Shown: piece after piece, positions 45,575-55,301 of the stretch | Layout: every line of letters begins with the position of its first letter | How positions within the stretch are numbered: position 1 is the first letter of the stretch | Origin: Azoarcus sp. | GTDB taxonomy: Bacteria; Pseudomonadota; Gammaproteobacteria; Burkholderiales; Rhodocyclaceae | Direction: 5' to 3' | Assembly: GCA_031289095.1 (NCBI GenBank) | Contig: JAITQD010000032.1 | Span: forward strand, 1-64,000 | Length of the DNA stretch: 64,000 nucleotides | Made by a program: the position numbers and the translations under genes | The notes under the pieces: generated by a model | What the model was told of the DNA's origin: nothing | What the model saw: only the letters and a program-made list of their open reading frames with translations | The model's database searches: none

Positions 45575-46429
45575 TCAGTCGTCGTGGTGGTTCAGCGCCT
45601 CGTCGAACCGATAGATCATGTCGTCGGCGATGTCGTCGAGATCGGTTGGGACATAGCTGAGGCAGAGCGAGACCGCTTCGCGCGCCTTGCGCCATTCCCC
45701 GTCCTGTACCGTGCGCAGGTGGGTGCTGGCGACGTATTCGGCTATGACGTTGATGGCGATCAGCCGGTGCGTCTCGCTGTTGATATTGCGCGGGTCTTCG
45801 AGTTGAGTGTAATCGTGGTGGTTGAGAATGCCTTGGGCGACGGCGTCGGACAGGCCCCAGGTACGCGCAAGGTAGTAGCCGAGTACCGCGTGGCTGGTGT
45901 CGATGATTTCTTCCTCGATGTCGGTGAACACGCGCCCGGTGTCCTGATTGGCCGCGCGCAGGATGTTCTTGTATTCGGGATAGCGCTGCATGAGCAACGG
46001 AATGCCGCAGTCGTGGAACAGTCCGAAAGTGTAGGCGGTGTCGGGATTGATCCGCCCGACCACGGTTGCCAGCCGCTTGGCGGCGAGCGCCGTGTAGCGC
46101 GAACTGTCCCAGAAACGTTCGAGCGAAGCGGCATTGCCGCCGAGCGAGCTTTGCAGCAAAGCTTCCTGTACCAGATTGGCGAGCAGCCCGAAGCCGAGTA
46201 TGTTGGTTGCGTCCGCGATCGAGGTGATGCGTTGGCCGCTACCGAACAGTGGCGAGTTTGCGGCGCGAATGACGGCGGCGGCGATGCCGACATCCTGGCT
46301 GATGAGGCTGGCGATTTTCTTGTTGTTGATGAGCGCACTGTTCAGCTCGGTCATCAACTGCCCAAGAATGGCGGGGCATGGAGGAATGGCGATGCCGCGC
46401 AACAAGGCTTTGGGGTCGACGCTACCCAT
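45575..46429 (-). CDS. HDOD domain protein
   Basis: IPPCPAILGQLMTEL, ISQDVGIAAAVIRAANSPLFGSGQRITSIADATNILGF; ATG preceded by AGGAGG. Confidence 0.9.
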   Translation of the reverse strand: MGSVDPKALLRGIAIPPCPAILGQLMTELNSALINNKKIASLISQDVGIAAAVIRAANSPLFGSGQRITSIADATNILGFGLLANLVQEALLQSSLGGNAASLERFWDSSRYTALAAKRLATVVGRINPDTAYTFGLFHDCGIPLLMQRYPEYKNILRAANQDTGRVFTDIEEEIIDTSHAVLGYYLARTWGLSDAVAQGILNHHDYTQLEDPRNINSETHRLIAINVIAEYVASTHLRTVQDGEWRKAREAVSLCLSYVPTDLDDIADDMIYRFDEALNHHDD

Positions 46430-46607
46430 CGTGGTCGCCTCCTGGTCAGGCGTGAACACTATGGTTAACTCTACTGCGCGGTGTCATGACGAGCCAAGAC
46501 ATACTGCACATTCGAGTATCCATCCCCATCAATACCCCGTCATGACAGGGTGTGGCGCGCGTGTTTCGGTAGAATGCGCGGCAATGAACGTTTGAAGGGA
46601 TGAAACC

Positions 46608-47762
46608 ATGGATCAACTGGAAACCTGGCTGACGAAGCTGACTGGCGGGGATGGGATCACGGCGCTTGGGCTGCATATCATGCTCGTCGTGTTCGCGGTC
46701 GTAGTCTTCAACTTTGTGGTGCGCCGGGTGTTGTTGCGCTTCGGTAAAACGGCCCGCGAGACGGATACGCCGCTGGAACTGTCCCTGGTGGCGGCCGCTC
46801 GCCAGCCGCTGTTCGCGTTGGCGTGGGTGGTCGGCATCTCGTTTGCGGGCCATCTGGTACAGGCGCGGACGGACGCCGCCATCCTCGCGTTCATCAATCC
46901 TGCCCGCACCATCGGCGTGATCGCCTGCCTGGGCTGGTTTCTGGTGCGCTTCATCGGCAACGCGAAAGAGGTGTTCGTCAGACGGCGGCTCGCGCGCGGC
47001 GATGAGGTCGACAGCACCACGGTCGAAGCCATCAGTCAGCTTCTGCGCATCGCGGTGCTGATCACGACTTTTCTGGTGGTCTTGCAAAGCCTGGGTTTTT
47101 CGATTGAGGGCGTGCTGGCGTTCGGCGGCATTGGCGGTATCGCCATCGGTTTTGCGGCCAAGGATCTGCTCGCCAACTTCTTTGGCAGCCTGATGATCTA
47201 CTTCGACCGCCCGTTCGCCGTCGGCGACTGGGTACGCTCGCCTGACAAGCAGATCGAAGGCACGGTCGAGGATATCGGCTGGCGGCTGACCCGCATTCGC
47301 ACTTTCGACAAACGGCCACTCTACGTACCCAATTCGATATTCGCCACCATCTCGGTCGAGAATCCGTCGCGGATGAGCAACCGGCGCATCAATGAGACCA
47401 TCGGCGTGCGTTACGACGACATCGGCGAAGTCGCGGGCATCGTCGAGGATATCCGCGCCATGCTGCGCGCGCATCCTGAAATCGACTCGAATCAGACCCT
47501 GATCGTAAACTTCCTCCAGTTCAACGAATATTCGCTCGACATCATGATCTATACCTTCACCCACACCACGGTCTGGATCAAGTTTCACGAAGTCAAGCAG
47601 GACGTGCTGCTGAAGATTGCCGACATCATTGCCCGGCACGGTGCGCAGATTGCCTTCCCGACCCGCATCAGCTACAGCACGCCCCTGCCGCCAGACCCGC
47701 CCAGGGACGGGCAGGCGCCTTCCCCCCTGGCGGCGCGTGAAGCGCCGCAGGGTGTGCGGTGA
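46608..47762 (+). CDS. Mechanosensitive ion channel (MscS family)
   Basis: GGIGGIAIGFAAKDLLANFFGSLMIYFDRPFAVGDWV. Confidence 0.93.
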   Translation: MDQLETWLTKLTGGDGITALGLHIMLVVFAVVVFNFVVRRVLLRFGKTARETDTPLELSLVAAARQPLFALAWVVGISFAGHLVQARTDAAILAFINPARTIGVIACLGWFLVRFIGNAKEVFVRRRLARGDEVDSTTVEAISQLLRIAVLITTFLVVLQSLGFSIEGVLAFGGIGGIAIGFAAKDLLANFFGSLMIYFDRPFAVGDWVRSPDKQIEGTVEDIGWRLTRIRTFDKRPLYVPNSIFATISVENPSRMSNRRINETIGVRYDDIGEVAGIVEDIRAMLRAHPEIDSNQTLIVNFLQFNEYSLDIMIYTFTHTTVWIKFHEVKQDVLLKIADIIARHGAQIAFPTRISYSTPLPPDPPRDGQAPSPLAAREAPQGVR

Positions 47763-48142
47763 GCGCCACGATTTTCGTGGCAATCGGACTCGGGGCGGCT
47801 TGCGGCGCGTGGTTGCGCTGGGCCTTGGGCGAATGGCTCAACCCCTTGGGGTTCATGATGCCGCTCGGAACGCTGGCGGCCAATCTGGGCGGTGGTTTCC
47901 TGATGGGCGTGACGCTGGCCGTGTTGCAAGCGAATCCGGGGCTGTCTCCTGCCTTGCGGCTGGCGATCACCACCGGGCTGCTCGGTGGGCTGACCACGTT
48001 CTCGACGTTTTCAGCCGAGGCGTTCCACCTGGCGCAGCGCGGCGCGTGGGGCTGGATGGGAACGCACATGGCGGCTCACGTCGCCGGGTCGATTCTGATG
48101 ACCTGGGCGGGTTATAGTCTGGCGCAGGGATTGCGGGGCTGA
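47759..48142 (+). CDS. crcB: Fluoride channel CrcB
   Basis: GAACGAWLRWALGEWLN, GTLAANLGGGFLMG, GLLGGLTTFSTFSAE. Confidence 0.94.
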   Translation: MSATIFVAIGLGAACGAWLRWALGEWLNPLGFMMPLGTLAANLGGGFLMGVTLAVLQANPGLSPALRLAITTGLLGGLTTFSTFSAEAFHLAQRGAWGWMGTHMAAHVAGSILMTWAGYSLAQGLRG

Positions 48143-48156
48143 ACGGAGATATAGCA

Positions 48157-48939
48157 ATGGACAAGGCACGGTTGGTGGCGAATATCGAAGCTGCGGAACC
48201 GACGGCCCGGCTGGCGGTGCTGATCGACGCAGACAACGCGCAGGCGGCGGTGATCGACGAACTGCTCGCGGAAATCGCCCGTTTCGGCGAAGCCACGGTG
48301 CGGCGGATTTACGGCGATTTCACTTCCAATGCGAGCGCGCAATGGAAGAAAGTGCTGAACTTTCACGCCATCAAGCCGGTGCAGCAATTCGCCTATACCA
48401 CGGGCAAGAATGCCACCGACAGCATGCTCATTATCGACGCCATGGATTTGCTCTATACGCGCCGTTTCGAGGGTTTCTGTCTAGTGTCGAGCGACAGCGA
48501 TTTCACGGGGCTGGCGCTGCGGATTCGGGAGGAGGGGCTGACGGTCATCGGCTTTGGCGAACAGAAAACGCCGGAAGCGTTCCGGAATGCCTGTCACAAA
48601 TTCGTGTTCACAGAATTTCTGCGCCAGCCGAAACCGCAATCGACCGCCAAGGATGCCGCCAATGCCACGCCTTCGGCCCAGGCGGCCCTGGAACAGCGGC
48701 CAAAGTTCCCCCGCAAGTTCGTTCTGGAGGCGCTGGAAAAAGCCGGTGACGATACGGGCTGGACGCACCTCGGCAGTTTCGGCAGCTATCTGGCAAAACT
48801 GCAACCGGATTTCGACTCGCGCCTGTATGGGTTCAGGAAGCTCAGCGATCTCGTCAAAGGCAAGCCTGATCTGTTTGAGTGGGAAGAAAGGCCGATTCAA
48901 GGCTCCAGCGCGAAAACGCTTTACGTCCGGGCCAAATGA
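48157..48939 (+). CDS. NYN domain protein with OST-HTH/LOTUS C-terminus
   Basis: LAVLIDADNAQAA, DSMLIIDAMDLLY, LVSSDSDFTGLALRIRE; C-terminal LGSFGSYLAKLQPDFDSRLYGFRKLSDLV. Confidence 0.9.
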   Translation: MDKARLVANIEAAEPTARLAVLIDADNAQAAVIDELLAEIARFGEATVRRIYGDFTSNASAQWKKVLNFHAIKPVQQFAYTTGKNATDSMLIIDAMDLLYTRRFEGFCLVSSDSDFTGLALRIREEGLTVIGFGEQKTPEAFRNACHKFVFTEFLRQPKPQSTAKDAANATPSAQAALEQRPKFPRKFVLEALEKAGDDTGWTHLGSFGSYLAKLQPDFDSRLYGFRKLSDLVKGKPDLFEWEERPIQGSSAKTLYVRAK

Positions 48940-48948
48940 ACACACCCG

Positions 48949-49434
48949 TCACGCCGCCAGCGCGATGAGGCGTTCAATTGCCGCCACGACCGACTGGCGG
49001 CGAACGGCTTCGCGGTCGCCGGGAAAATGATGCGTTACGACGATGGTGTCGCCGTGCCGCTGGCTCCAGGCCAGACATAGGGTGCCCACGGGTTTGTCGC
49101 TGCTGCCGCCGCCAGGGCCGGCGATGCCGGTAACCGCCACCGCGATTTCGGCGTGACTGTGGGCGAGCGCCCCGGCAGCCATCTCCAGCGCCGTTTCCTC
49201 GCTCACGGCGCCATGGCGGGCGAGCGTTACGGGCGATACGCCAAGAAGTTCGACTTTCGATTCGTTGGAATAGGTGATGAAACCGCGCTCGAACCAGCCT
49301 GAGCTTCCCGCCGTGGCGGTGACGGCTTCGGCGACCCAGCCGCCGGTGCAGGATTCCGCCGTGGCGAGCATCCAGTTCCGTGCGGTCAGGACTTCGCCCA
49401 GGCGGGCGGCGAGGTTGGCGAGTTCCTGGTTCAT
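48949..49434 (-). CDS. pncC: CinA-family nicotinamide-nucleotide amidohydrolase
   Basis: LATAESCTGGWVAEAVT, GFITYSNESKVELLGV, VTGIAGPGGGSSDKPVGT. Confidence 0.94.
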   Translation of the reverse strand: MNQELANLAARLGEVLTARNWMLATAESCTGGWVAEAVTATAGSSGWFERGFITYSNESKVELLGVSPVTLARHGAVSEETALEMAAGALAHSHAEIAVAVTGIAGPGGGSSDKPVGTLCLAWSQRHGDTIVVTHHFPGDREAVRRQSVVAAIERLIALAA

Positions 49435-49435
49435 G

Positions 49436-49930
49436 TCAGCCTCCAGATGGCAGCCGGTAGAGTTCAACGAGCGCGGCAAGGGCCAGCAGGGTATAACCAG
49501 CGGCGAGCAGGTCGTCAAACATGACGCCGAAACCGTTCTTGAACCGGGCGTCGGCCTGACGGATCGGCGGCGGTTTGACGATGTCGAACAGGCGGAAAAG
49601 CGCCACCGCAATCGCTTGCCAGATGAGGCCCGGCGGTGTGAAGAACAGCACCAGCCAGGTTGCGACCATCTCGTCCCAGACGATCGCGCCATGGTCGGGT
49701 ACGCCGAGCGCCTGCCCGGTGCGCCCGGTGACGTAAACGCCAGCCACAAAACAGATGAGGATCAGTACCAGGAAAGCCGTTTCCGAAAACGGCGCGCGCA
49801 GCAGCGGGTAAAGCAGCCATGCCGCCAGCGTGCCGGCGGTGCCGGGGGCGACCGGCGAGAGACCGGAGCCGAATCCGAGCGAAACCAGGTGGATGGGATG
49901 ACGCAGGAGGCGGGGCGAGGGGGATGTCAT
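49436..49930 (-). CDS. pgpA: Phosphatidylglycerophosphatase A
   Basis: HLVSLGFGSGLSPVAPGTAGTLAAWLLYPLL, HGAIVWDEMVATWLVL. Confidence 0.94.
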   Translation of the reverse strand: MTSPSPRLLRHPIHLVSLGFGSGLSPVAPGTAGTLAAWLLYPLLRAPFSETAFLVLILICFVAGVYVTGRTGQALGVPDHGAIVWDEMVATWLVLFFTPPGLIWQAIAVALFRLFDIVKPPPIRQADARFKNGFGVMFDDLLAAGYTLLALAALVELYRLPSGG

Positions 49931-50143
49931 GGCGTCGAAACCGGGCGGCCAGTGGGGAAAGAAGCCGCTCGACCGGAGGGTGGATGGTTGCAGGTTTCAG
50001 GATGTTATCAAGCCTATTCCCGGAAAACGAATATTCTTGTATGTGGCTGGCCGTTCTGACAGAATCGCGCCGTCGATACGGCGCGAGGATATTCCCGCAG
50101 TTGCCGTGTTGTTGCTTCTTTTTACCAAGACGAGGAACCCGCG

Positions 50144-50587
50144 ATGAAGAAAAGTCTGCTTGCCCTGCCGTTTGTTGCCGCATTGTGTTTTCCCGCCGTC
50201 AGTCAGGCGCGGGATACGCAGCACTTCCTCGATTTTCAGAGCGTCGTCGATAAGGCCGTTGCCGATGGGCAACTCGACGGCACGGTCAAGTTTTACCTGA
50301 AAGGGCAAGCTGTTCCGGGCAAGATCGCCCAGAGGTTCCCGGAAGCCTCTTCCAACAAAAAGACGAACGCGGCCAATAAAAGCGATGAAGCCGCTTGCGA
50401 GTGGGCATTGCGTTCCGTGCTGATCGCCTTCCAGGACAATGCGAAGAGAAATGGCGGCAATGCCGTGGTCGATATGGTGAGTTTCTACAATAGAAAAGAG
50501 TACTCGGATCCGGCGAAATTTGAATGTCATGCCGGATCCATCATGGCCGGCGTGGTGATGAAGGGAGCCGCTGCCATTGTGAAGTGA
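50144..50587 (+). CDS. Secreted hypothetical protein (often annotated excinuclease ATPase subunit-like)
   Basis: MKKSLLALPFVAALCFPAVSQARD signal peptide; NAKRNGGNAVVDMVSFYNRKEYSDPAKFECHAGSIMAGVVMKG. Confidence 0.7.
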   Translation: MKKSLLALPFVAALCFPAVSQARDTQHFLDFQSVVDKAVADGQLDGTVKFYLKGQAVPGKIAQRFPEASSNKKTNAANKSDEAACEWALRSVLIAFQDNAKRNGGNAVVDMVSFYNRKEYSDPAKFECHAGSIMAGVVMKGAAAIVK

Positions 50588-50623
50588 GTTTCGCGGCGGT
50601 GCCCCGGATGTATCGGGGTATCG

Positions 50624-50651
50624 CCGGGCAATGAGGTTTGCCGGTTTTTTT
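50624..50651 (+). terminator. Rho-independent terminator upstream of aryl polyene-type operon
   Basis: CCGGGCAATGAGGTTTGCCGG followed by TTTTTTT. Confidence 0.65.
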
Positions 50652-50686
50652 GTGGGATTGTTTCTTTTATTTATTTTTTGGATTGC

Positions 50687-51457
50687 ATGCCCGGAATGAA
50701 TTTGCGCAACTGGGTGGCCTGGATGCCGGGCCGCGAGACGGCGGCGGCGTGGCGGCAATGGGCGCGTACCGGCGCGCCGTCGCTGCCCGGGTCGGACGCC
50801 GGGCAAACGGTCGCGCCGCCGCCGGTCAAGGAAATTCCGCCGCTTCTGCGCCGACGCGCCGGTACGATGGGTCGCGCCGCTCTCCATGTGCTGACCCGCC
50901 CCGAGTTGCCATATGGGGGACAGTCGATTGTGCTGTGCAGCCGCTATGGGGAACTCCAGCGTTCGTTTGAGCTGCAAGCCGAACTGGCGCGCGAGGGCCG
51001 GGTTTCGCCGCAACAGTTCAGCATGGCGGTGCATAACGCAACGGGCGGCCTGTTCATGATGGCGCAAAAGGCCAGTGCGCCGCTTACGGCGCTGGCGGCA
51101 GGCGAGGAGGGGGCGCTTGCCGGGTTGCAGGAGGCGTTTGTCGAACTCGCGGATGGCGCCGAGGCTGTATGGCTGCTGTATTGCGAGGAGCCTTTGCCCG
51201 TGGAATATTGTCCATTTCTGGATGATGCCGCGCAGGCGTGCGGCAATGCTGGCTATTTTGCTTTTTTGCTTGAATGTGTGCCCGGCGACGAATTTCGCCT
51301 CGCGCCCGGGGTGGGGGAGGGTGAGGATTGCGCTGTGCCCCGTGCCGCGTCGCCGCTGGATTTGTTCGCGTTTTTTCTGCGTCCCGAAGAAGAAAGCATT
51401 TGTTTGTCGCCGCGCGGCAACTGGATGTTGCGGCGCACGGCGGCGACCGGGGCATGA
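50687..51457 (+). CDS. Beta-ketoacyl synthase-like / chain-length-factor-like protein of aryl polyene cluster
   Basis: NLRNWVAWMPGRETAAAW; QFSMAVHNATGGLFMMAQKASAPLTALAAGEEGALAGLQEAFVEL, typical of short KS-like proteins in APE clusters. Confidence 0.8.
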   Translation: MPGMNLRNWVAWMPGRETAAAWRQWARTGAPSLPGSDAGQTVAPPPVKEIPPLLRRRAGTMGRAALHVLTRPELPYGGQSIVLCSRYGELQRSFELQAELAREGRVSPQQFSMAVHNATGGLFMMAQKASAPLTALAAGEEGALAGLQEAFVELADGAEAVWLLYCEEPLPVEYCPFLDDAAQACGNAGYFAFLLECVPGDEFRLAPGVGEGEDCAVPRAASPLDLFAFFLRPEEESICLSPRGNWMLRRTAATGA

Positions 51458-52314
51458 GGGGGGGCGTGCGCGCACGGTTGGATCGTCTCTGGCGCATCGC
51501 CGCCACCGGGTTTTGCTTTGTGGTTTTCGCGTTGTTCGGGCTTTCGGTGCTCTGCGTGTTCTTTCCGCTGTTCCGGCTTTTTTCTTCCAATGATGTCGAT
51601 TCGCGTCTGCGCGTGCGCTCGCTCGTCCATCGCGGTATGGGCTGGTTCACGCGCATCATGGTTTTTTGCGGCACCATCAGCTACGAGGTGCGCCACGCCG
51701 AAAAACTGGATCGCCACGGGTTGCTCGTTGTCGCCAACCATCCGTCGCTGATCGACGTCGTGTTGCTGCTCTCGCTTCTGCGCCAGCCCAATTGCGTGGT
51801 CAAGGCCAGCCTGAAGGCGAACCTGTTTACGCGCGGCCCGGTGCGAAGCGCCGGGTTCGTCGTCAATTCAGATGGGCCCCAACTCATTGATGAGTGCGTG
51901 GCGTCGGTGCGCGCGGGCGACAATCTGATTATTTTCCCGGAAGGAACGCGGAGCATCAGCCACGATGGCATTCTGAGTCCCATGAAACGCGGTGCAGCCA
52001 ATATTGCCCTGCGCGGCAGGCTCGCGTTGACGCCGGTGGTGATTACGGTTTCCGAACCCATGCTTGGCAAGGGCCAGCCCTGGTATCGCGCGCCGCAGCG
52101 ACGACCTCATTTTGTGTTGACGGTGATGGACGATGTTGCGCCGCCACTTTTCGAGGGGCATGCGACGGACGAAGGCGAATCGGGGGAAACGGGAATGCAG
52201 GGCCGGATGGCGCGCGCGCTCACCCGTGAACTGGCAGCGCTTTTCGAGCGGGAGATTTGCTGGGCCATGCCGGAACCCCGTGCGCCGGGCGAGCGAGCGG
52301 CGTCCTGCGTTTGA
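51454..52314 (+). CDS. 1-acyl-sn-glycerol-3-phosphate acyltransferase-like (PlsC)
   Basis: ATGA overlap; LLVVANHPSLIDVVLLLSLL, IIFPEGTRS. Confidence 0.88.
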   Translation: MRGGVRARLDRLWRIAATGFCFVVFALFGLSVLCVFFPLFRLFSSNDVDSRLRVRSLVHRGMGWFTRIMVFCGTISYEVRHAEKLDRHGLLVVANHPSLIDVVLLLSLLRQPNCVVKASLKANLFTRGPVRSAGFVVNSDGPQLIDECVASVRAGDNLIIFPEGTRSISHDGILSPMKRGAANIALRGRLALTPVVITVSEPMLGKGQPWYRAPQRRPHFVLTVMDDVAPPLFEGHATDEGESGETGMQGRMARALTRELAALFEREICWAMPEPRAPGERAASCV

Positions 52315-52442
52315 AAGACGTTGCGCGCCCGCCGTCAGGGGGCATACTTTTGCGGGGTTTACCTGAAGTATTGGTATCATTTGCGCCGCGCAAAACCGCG
52401 CGGGAGCGTGTTTTTGTAACAATATGTTTTTACGGGGATAAA

Positions 52443-52712
52443 ATGACAAAGCTCGACGAATTGATACACGAAATCAAGGTGTTCATCATCGAAACGCTCG
52501 ACTTGGAGGATGTTTCTCCTGAAGACATCGACGCGGATGCGCCTTTGTTCGGCGATGGTCTGGGGCTCGATTCCATTGATTCGCTGGAACTGGGTGTGGG
52601 GCTGCAAAAGCGTTACGGGCTGAAGATTTCCGCCGAAAGCGAGGAAACGCGACAGATTTTTTCGTCGACCCGCGCCTTGGGCGAATACGTCGCCGCGCAC
52701 CGCACGGTTTGA
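52443..52712 (+). CDS. Acyl carrier protein 1 of aryl polyene cluster
   Basis: FGDGLGLDSIDSLELGVGLQKRYG phosphopantetheine site. Confidence 0.9.
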   Translation: MTKLDELIHEIKVFIIETLDLEDVSPEDIDADAPLFGDGLGLDSIDSLELGVGLQKRYGLKISAESEETRQIFSSTRALGEYVAAHRTV

Positions 52713-52724
52713 TTTTCGGCCTTC

Positions 52725-52988
52725 ATGAGTATCGAAAAAATGGACAGAGACGCTACTTACGCCCTGATTTCCAGACTTCTCGGCGAGCTTTTCGAGATTG
52801 CGCCGGAAAAGATCACCCTGGAAGCCACTCTTTACCAGGATCTTGATATCGACAGTATTGATGCGGTCGATCTCGCGGTCGAGTTCAGAAAGCAGACCGG
52901 GCGGCAATTGACGCCGGACGAGTTCAAGAAGATTCGCACCGTGGGCGATATCGTCGATGCTGCTTGTGCGTCGGCGGGGAATGCCTGA
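52725..52988 (+). CDS. Acyl carrier protein 2 of aryl polyene cluster
   Basis: LYQDLDIDSIDAVDLAVEFRKQTGRQL. Confidence 0.9.
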   Translation: MSIEKMDRDATYALISRLLGELFEIAPEKITLEATLYQDLDIDSIDAVDLAVEFRKQTGRQLTPDEFKKIRTVGDIVDAACASAGNA

Positions 52989-53587
52989 TGCCCGGGTGGT
53001 TCGCGTTTGCGGCAGGGCTTTTTTTGCCGCTTATGTTCTGGGTTTGCCGCTGGCAGGGCTGGCCGTTCTGGTGGTGCGGCCTTGTCCTGCTGCCGTTGGC
53101 TTGGCCGCGTCGCGCCGGAGGTGGGGTTTCCATCGCCGCCGTTGCGCCGCGCGCCGCAAGATGGTTGCCGGGGGTGCTGGCGGCGACGATCGGCGTGGCA
53201 GCGCTTGTTTTCCGCAACGGCTTGTCGCTCCAGTATTACTCTGTGCTGATCAGTCTGTTTTTCCTCGCCGTTTTCGCGGGCAGTCTCACGCAGGAACAGA
53301 GTATTGTCGAGCGTCTGGCGCGGCGGATGGAGCCTGATTTTCCTGAATCCGCCGTGCGTTATACGCGGCGGGTGACGCAAGCCTGGTGCGTGTTCTTTGT
53401 GGCGAACACGGTTATCACCTTGTTGTGCATCCGGGTGGGGGAAGAGGCCTGGGCGCTTTATAACGGGCTCGTTTCCTACCTTCTGATGGGGTGCATGTTC
53501 GCGGGGGAATGGCTGATTCGACGCCGGATGAAACGGCGCGGCCATGGCGCGGGCCATCCGGTTTTTCAGGAGACGCCCCATGTCTGA
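52988..53587 (+). CDS. COG4648-type membrane protein of aryl polyene cluster
   Basis: TGATG overlap; SLTQEQSIVERLARRMEPDFPESAVRYTRRVTQAWCVFF. Confidence 0.82.
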   Translation: MPGWFAFAAGLFLPLMFWVCRWQGWPFWWCGLVLLPLAWPRRAGGGVSIAAVAPRAARWLPGVLAATIGVAALVFRNGLSLQYYSVLISLFFLAVFAGSLTQEQSIVERLARRMEPDFPESAVRYTRRVTQAWCVFFVANTVITLLCIRVGEEAWALYNGLVSYLLMGCMFAGEWLIRRRMKRRGHGAGHPVFQETPHV

Positions 53588-55301
53588 TCCGTTTTTGCGA
53601 AATCTCACGCGCCATTGGGCGCTGCCCGCCGATGACGGGCGACCGGTGGCTGTTCGCGGCGGACAGCCGATAGGGCGCGCCACGTTTCATCTCGACCTTG
53701 ACGCGGCCTGCCGTACGCTGGCGGGCATTGCGCCCGGCGAGGTGGGCGGGCGGGCCAGCATCGCGCTGTTTGAGCTGGATGCCTACCGCTTTGCGGTGTG
53801 GCTGCTGGCGGCTTGGTCGCTCGGGTTGTCCGTTGTCCTGCCGGGCGATGATTTGCCAGCGACGCGCAAGGCGCTGGCGTTGCCCTGGATCGGGCGCGGC
53901 AATCCGGCGAACGCCCTGACGGCGTGGGACGCTGCCGCGCCGGCAAACGATGTCGATCATGGCTGGCCCAGTGTCCTGTTGTTTACTTCCGGTTCCACTG
54001 GCAAGCCGACGCTGGTCGAAAAAAGCCTGCGCCAACTGCGCACCGAAGCGGAGATGTTCGAGCAGGCGTTCGGCGGCGAGCTGACGGTCGATACCCGCTT
54101 CGTAACCAGCGTGCCGCACCAGCACATGTACGGACTGCCGTTCTTCATGCTGTGGTCGCTGACGGGGGGACACCCTTTTGTGGTGGAAAAACTCCGTTAC
54201 CCGGAAGACCTCGGGAGATTGCCGCCCGCCGATTATGTTTTTATCAGTGCGCCGACTTTCCTGAAACATCTGGCGGATGCGCCAGCAGTGGGGGAGGGGG
54301 TGCGCTGGCGCATGGCGACTTCGGCGGGCAGTCCGCTTGCCCTGGACGTGGCGACAAGCGGCGCGGACTGGCTGCACGCGCCGTTGTATGAAATCTATGG
54401 CAGTACGGAAACCGGGGCGGTTGCCCGACGCCGGGGCAATACGCCGTGGCAGGCCATGCCCGGCGTGCGCCTGAGTCTGGAGGAGGCGTCTTCCCGCCTG
54501 CTCATTCATTCGCCGCTGCTCTCCGAGGCCGAAGGCGAAAGCGGTTTTCTGTCGGGTGACGTCGCCCGTCTGGACGAACGCGGCCTGGAACTGCTGGGGC
54601 GGGCCGATCGTCTGGTCAAGATCGGCGAAAAACGGATTTCGCTCACCCAGATCGAACAGGAACTCGCCTGCCTGCCGGAGGTGGAAAGCGCGCGCGTTAT
54701 TCCGCTATCCCATGAGCGTGAGAGTGATCGCCTTATTCTGGGCGCGGTGGTCGTCCTGGGGCCGCAAGGGCGTGTTCGCCTCGGAAGGGAGAAAAAGGCG
54801 CATTTCGACCAGAGCCTGCGCAACGGGCTGCGCGATCGGCTCGACCCGCTGGCCCTGCCGCGCCGTTGGCGTTACGTGGCGGCGTTTCCCTGCAACGAAA
54901 TGGGCAAGATTACCCGGCAGGAACTGGAACGGCTGTTCGTGCCCACCCTGCCGCATGCCGAGCGTCTGCCCTGGCCGCGCGAGGACGGCGCGGACGGCGA
55001 AAAGGTGTTGCTGCAATTGCGCATGCCGCGCGATCTGGCCTGGTTCGAGGGCCATTTCCCCGGTTTTCCGCTCCTGCCCGGCGTGGTGCAGATTGATTGG
55101 GCGGCGCACTTCGCGCGTCTCTATTTCGGTTTTGACGCCATGGCGGCGGGTGTTTCCGGCCTCAAGTTCCAGGGCATGATCCGGCCCGGCGATGCGCCGC
55201 AGCTGGAACTTGTCCTGAAACCGGAGGGAAAGGTTGCATTCGCTTTCATCCTGGACGGGAAAGTCAGTTCGCACGGCGTTTTTTCGCCGGGCGGGGCATG
55301 A
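53580..55301 (+). CDS. AMP-dependent acyl ligase fused to ApeI-like hot-dog dehydratase
   Basis: LLFTSGSTGKPTLVEKS, YGSTETGAVARR; C-terminal LQLRMPRDLAWFEGHFPGFPLLPGVVQIDWAAHFARLYF. Confidence 0.87.
   Translation: MSDPFLRNLTRHWALPADDGRPVAVRGGQPIGRATFHLDLDAACRTLAGIAPGEVGGRASIALFELDAYRFAVWLLAAWSLGLSVVLPGDDLPATRKALALPWIGRGNPANALTAWDAAAPANDVDHGWPSVLLFTSGSTGKPTLVEKSLRQLRTEAEMFEQAFGGELTVDTRFVTSVPHQHMYGLPFFMLWSLTGGHPFVVEKLRYPEDLGRLPPADYVFISAPTFLKHLADAPAVGEGVRWRMATSAGSPLALDVATSGADWLHAPLYEIYGSTETGAVARRRGNTPWQAMPGVRLSLEEASSRLLIHSPLLSEAEGESGFLSGDVARLDERGLELLGRADRLVKIGEKRISLTQIEQELACLPEVESARVIPLSHERESDRLILGAVVVLGPQGRVRLGREKKAHFDQSLRNGLRDRLDPLALPRRWRYVAAFPCNEMGKITRQELERLFVPTLPHAERLPWPREDGADGEKVLLQLRMPRDLAWFEGHFPGFPLLPGVVQIDWAAHFARLYFGFDAMAAGVSGLKFQGMIRPGDAPQLELVLKPEGKVAFAFILDGKVSSHGVFSPGGA

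Noticed and set aside
44670-45695. 341-aa minus-strand ORF rich in H/R/D/Q
   Set aside because: Antisense to the SSS symporter; composition is that of a mirror frame
47700-47770. Possible fluoride riboswitch before crcB
   Set aside because: The crcB GTG start overlaps the mscS stop, so there is no leader room
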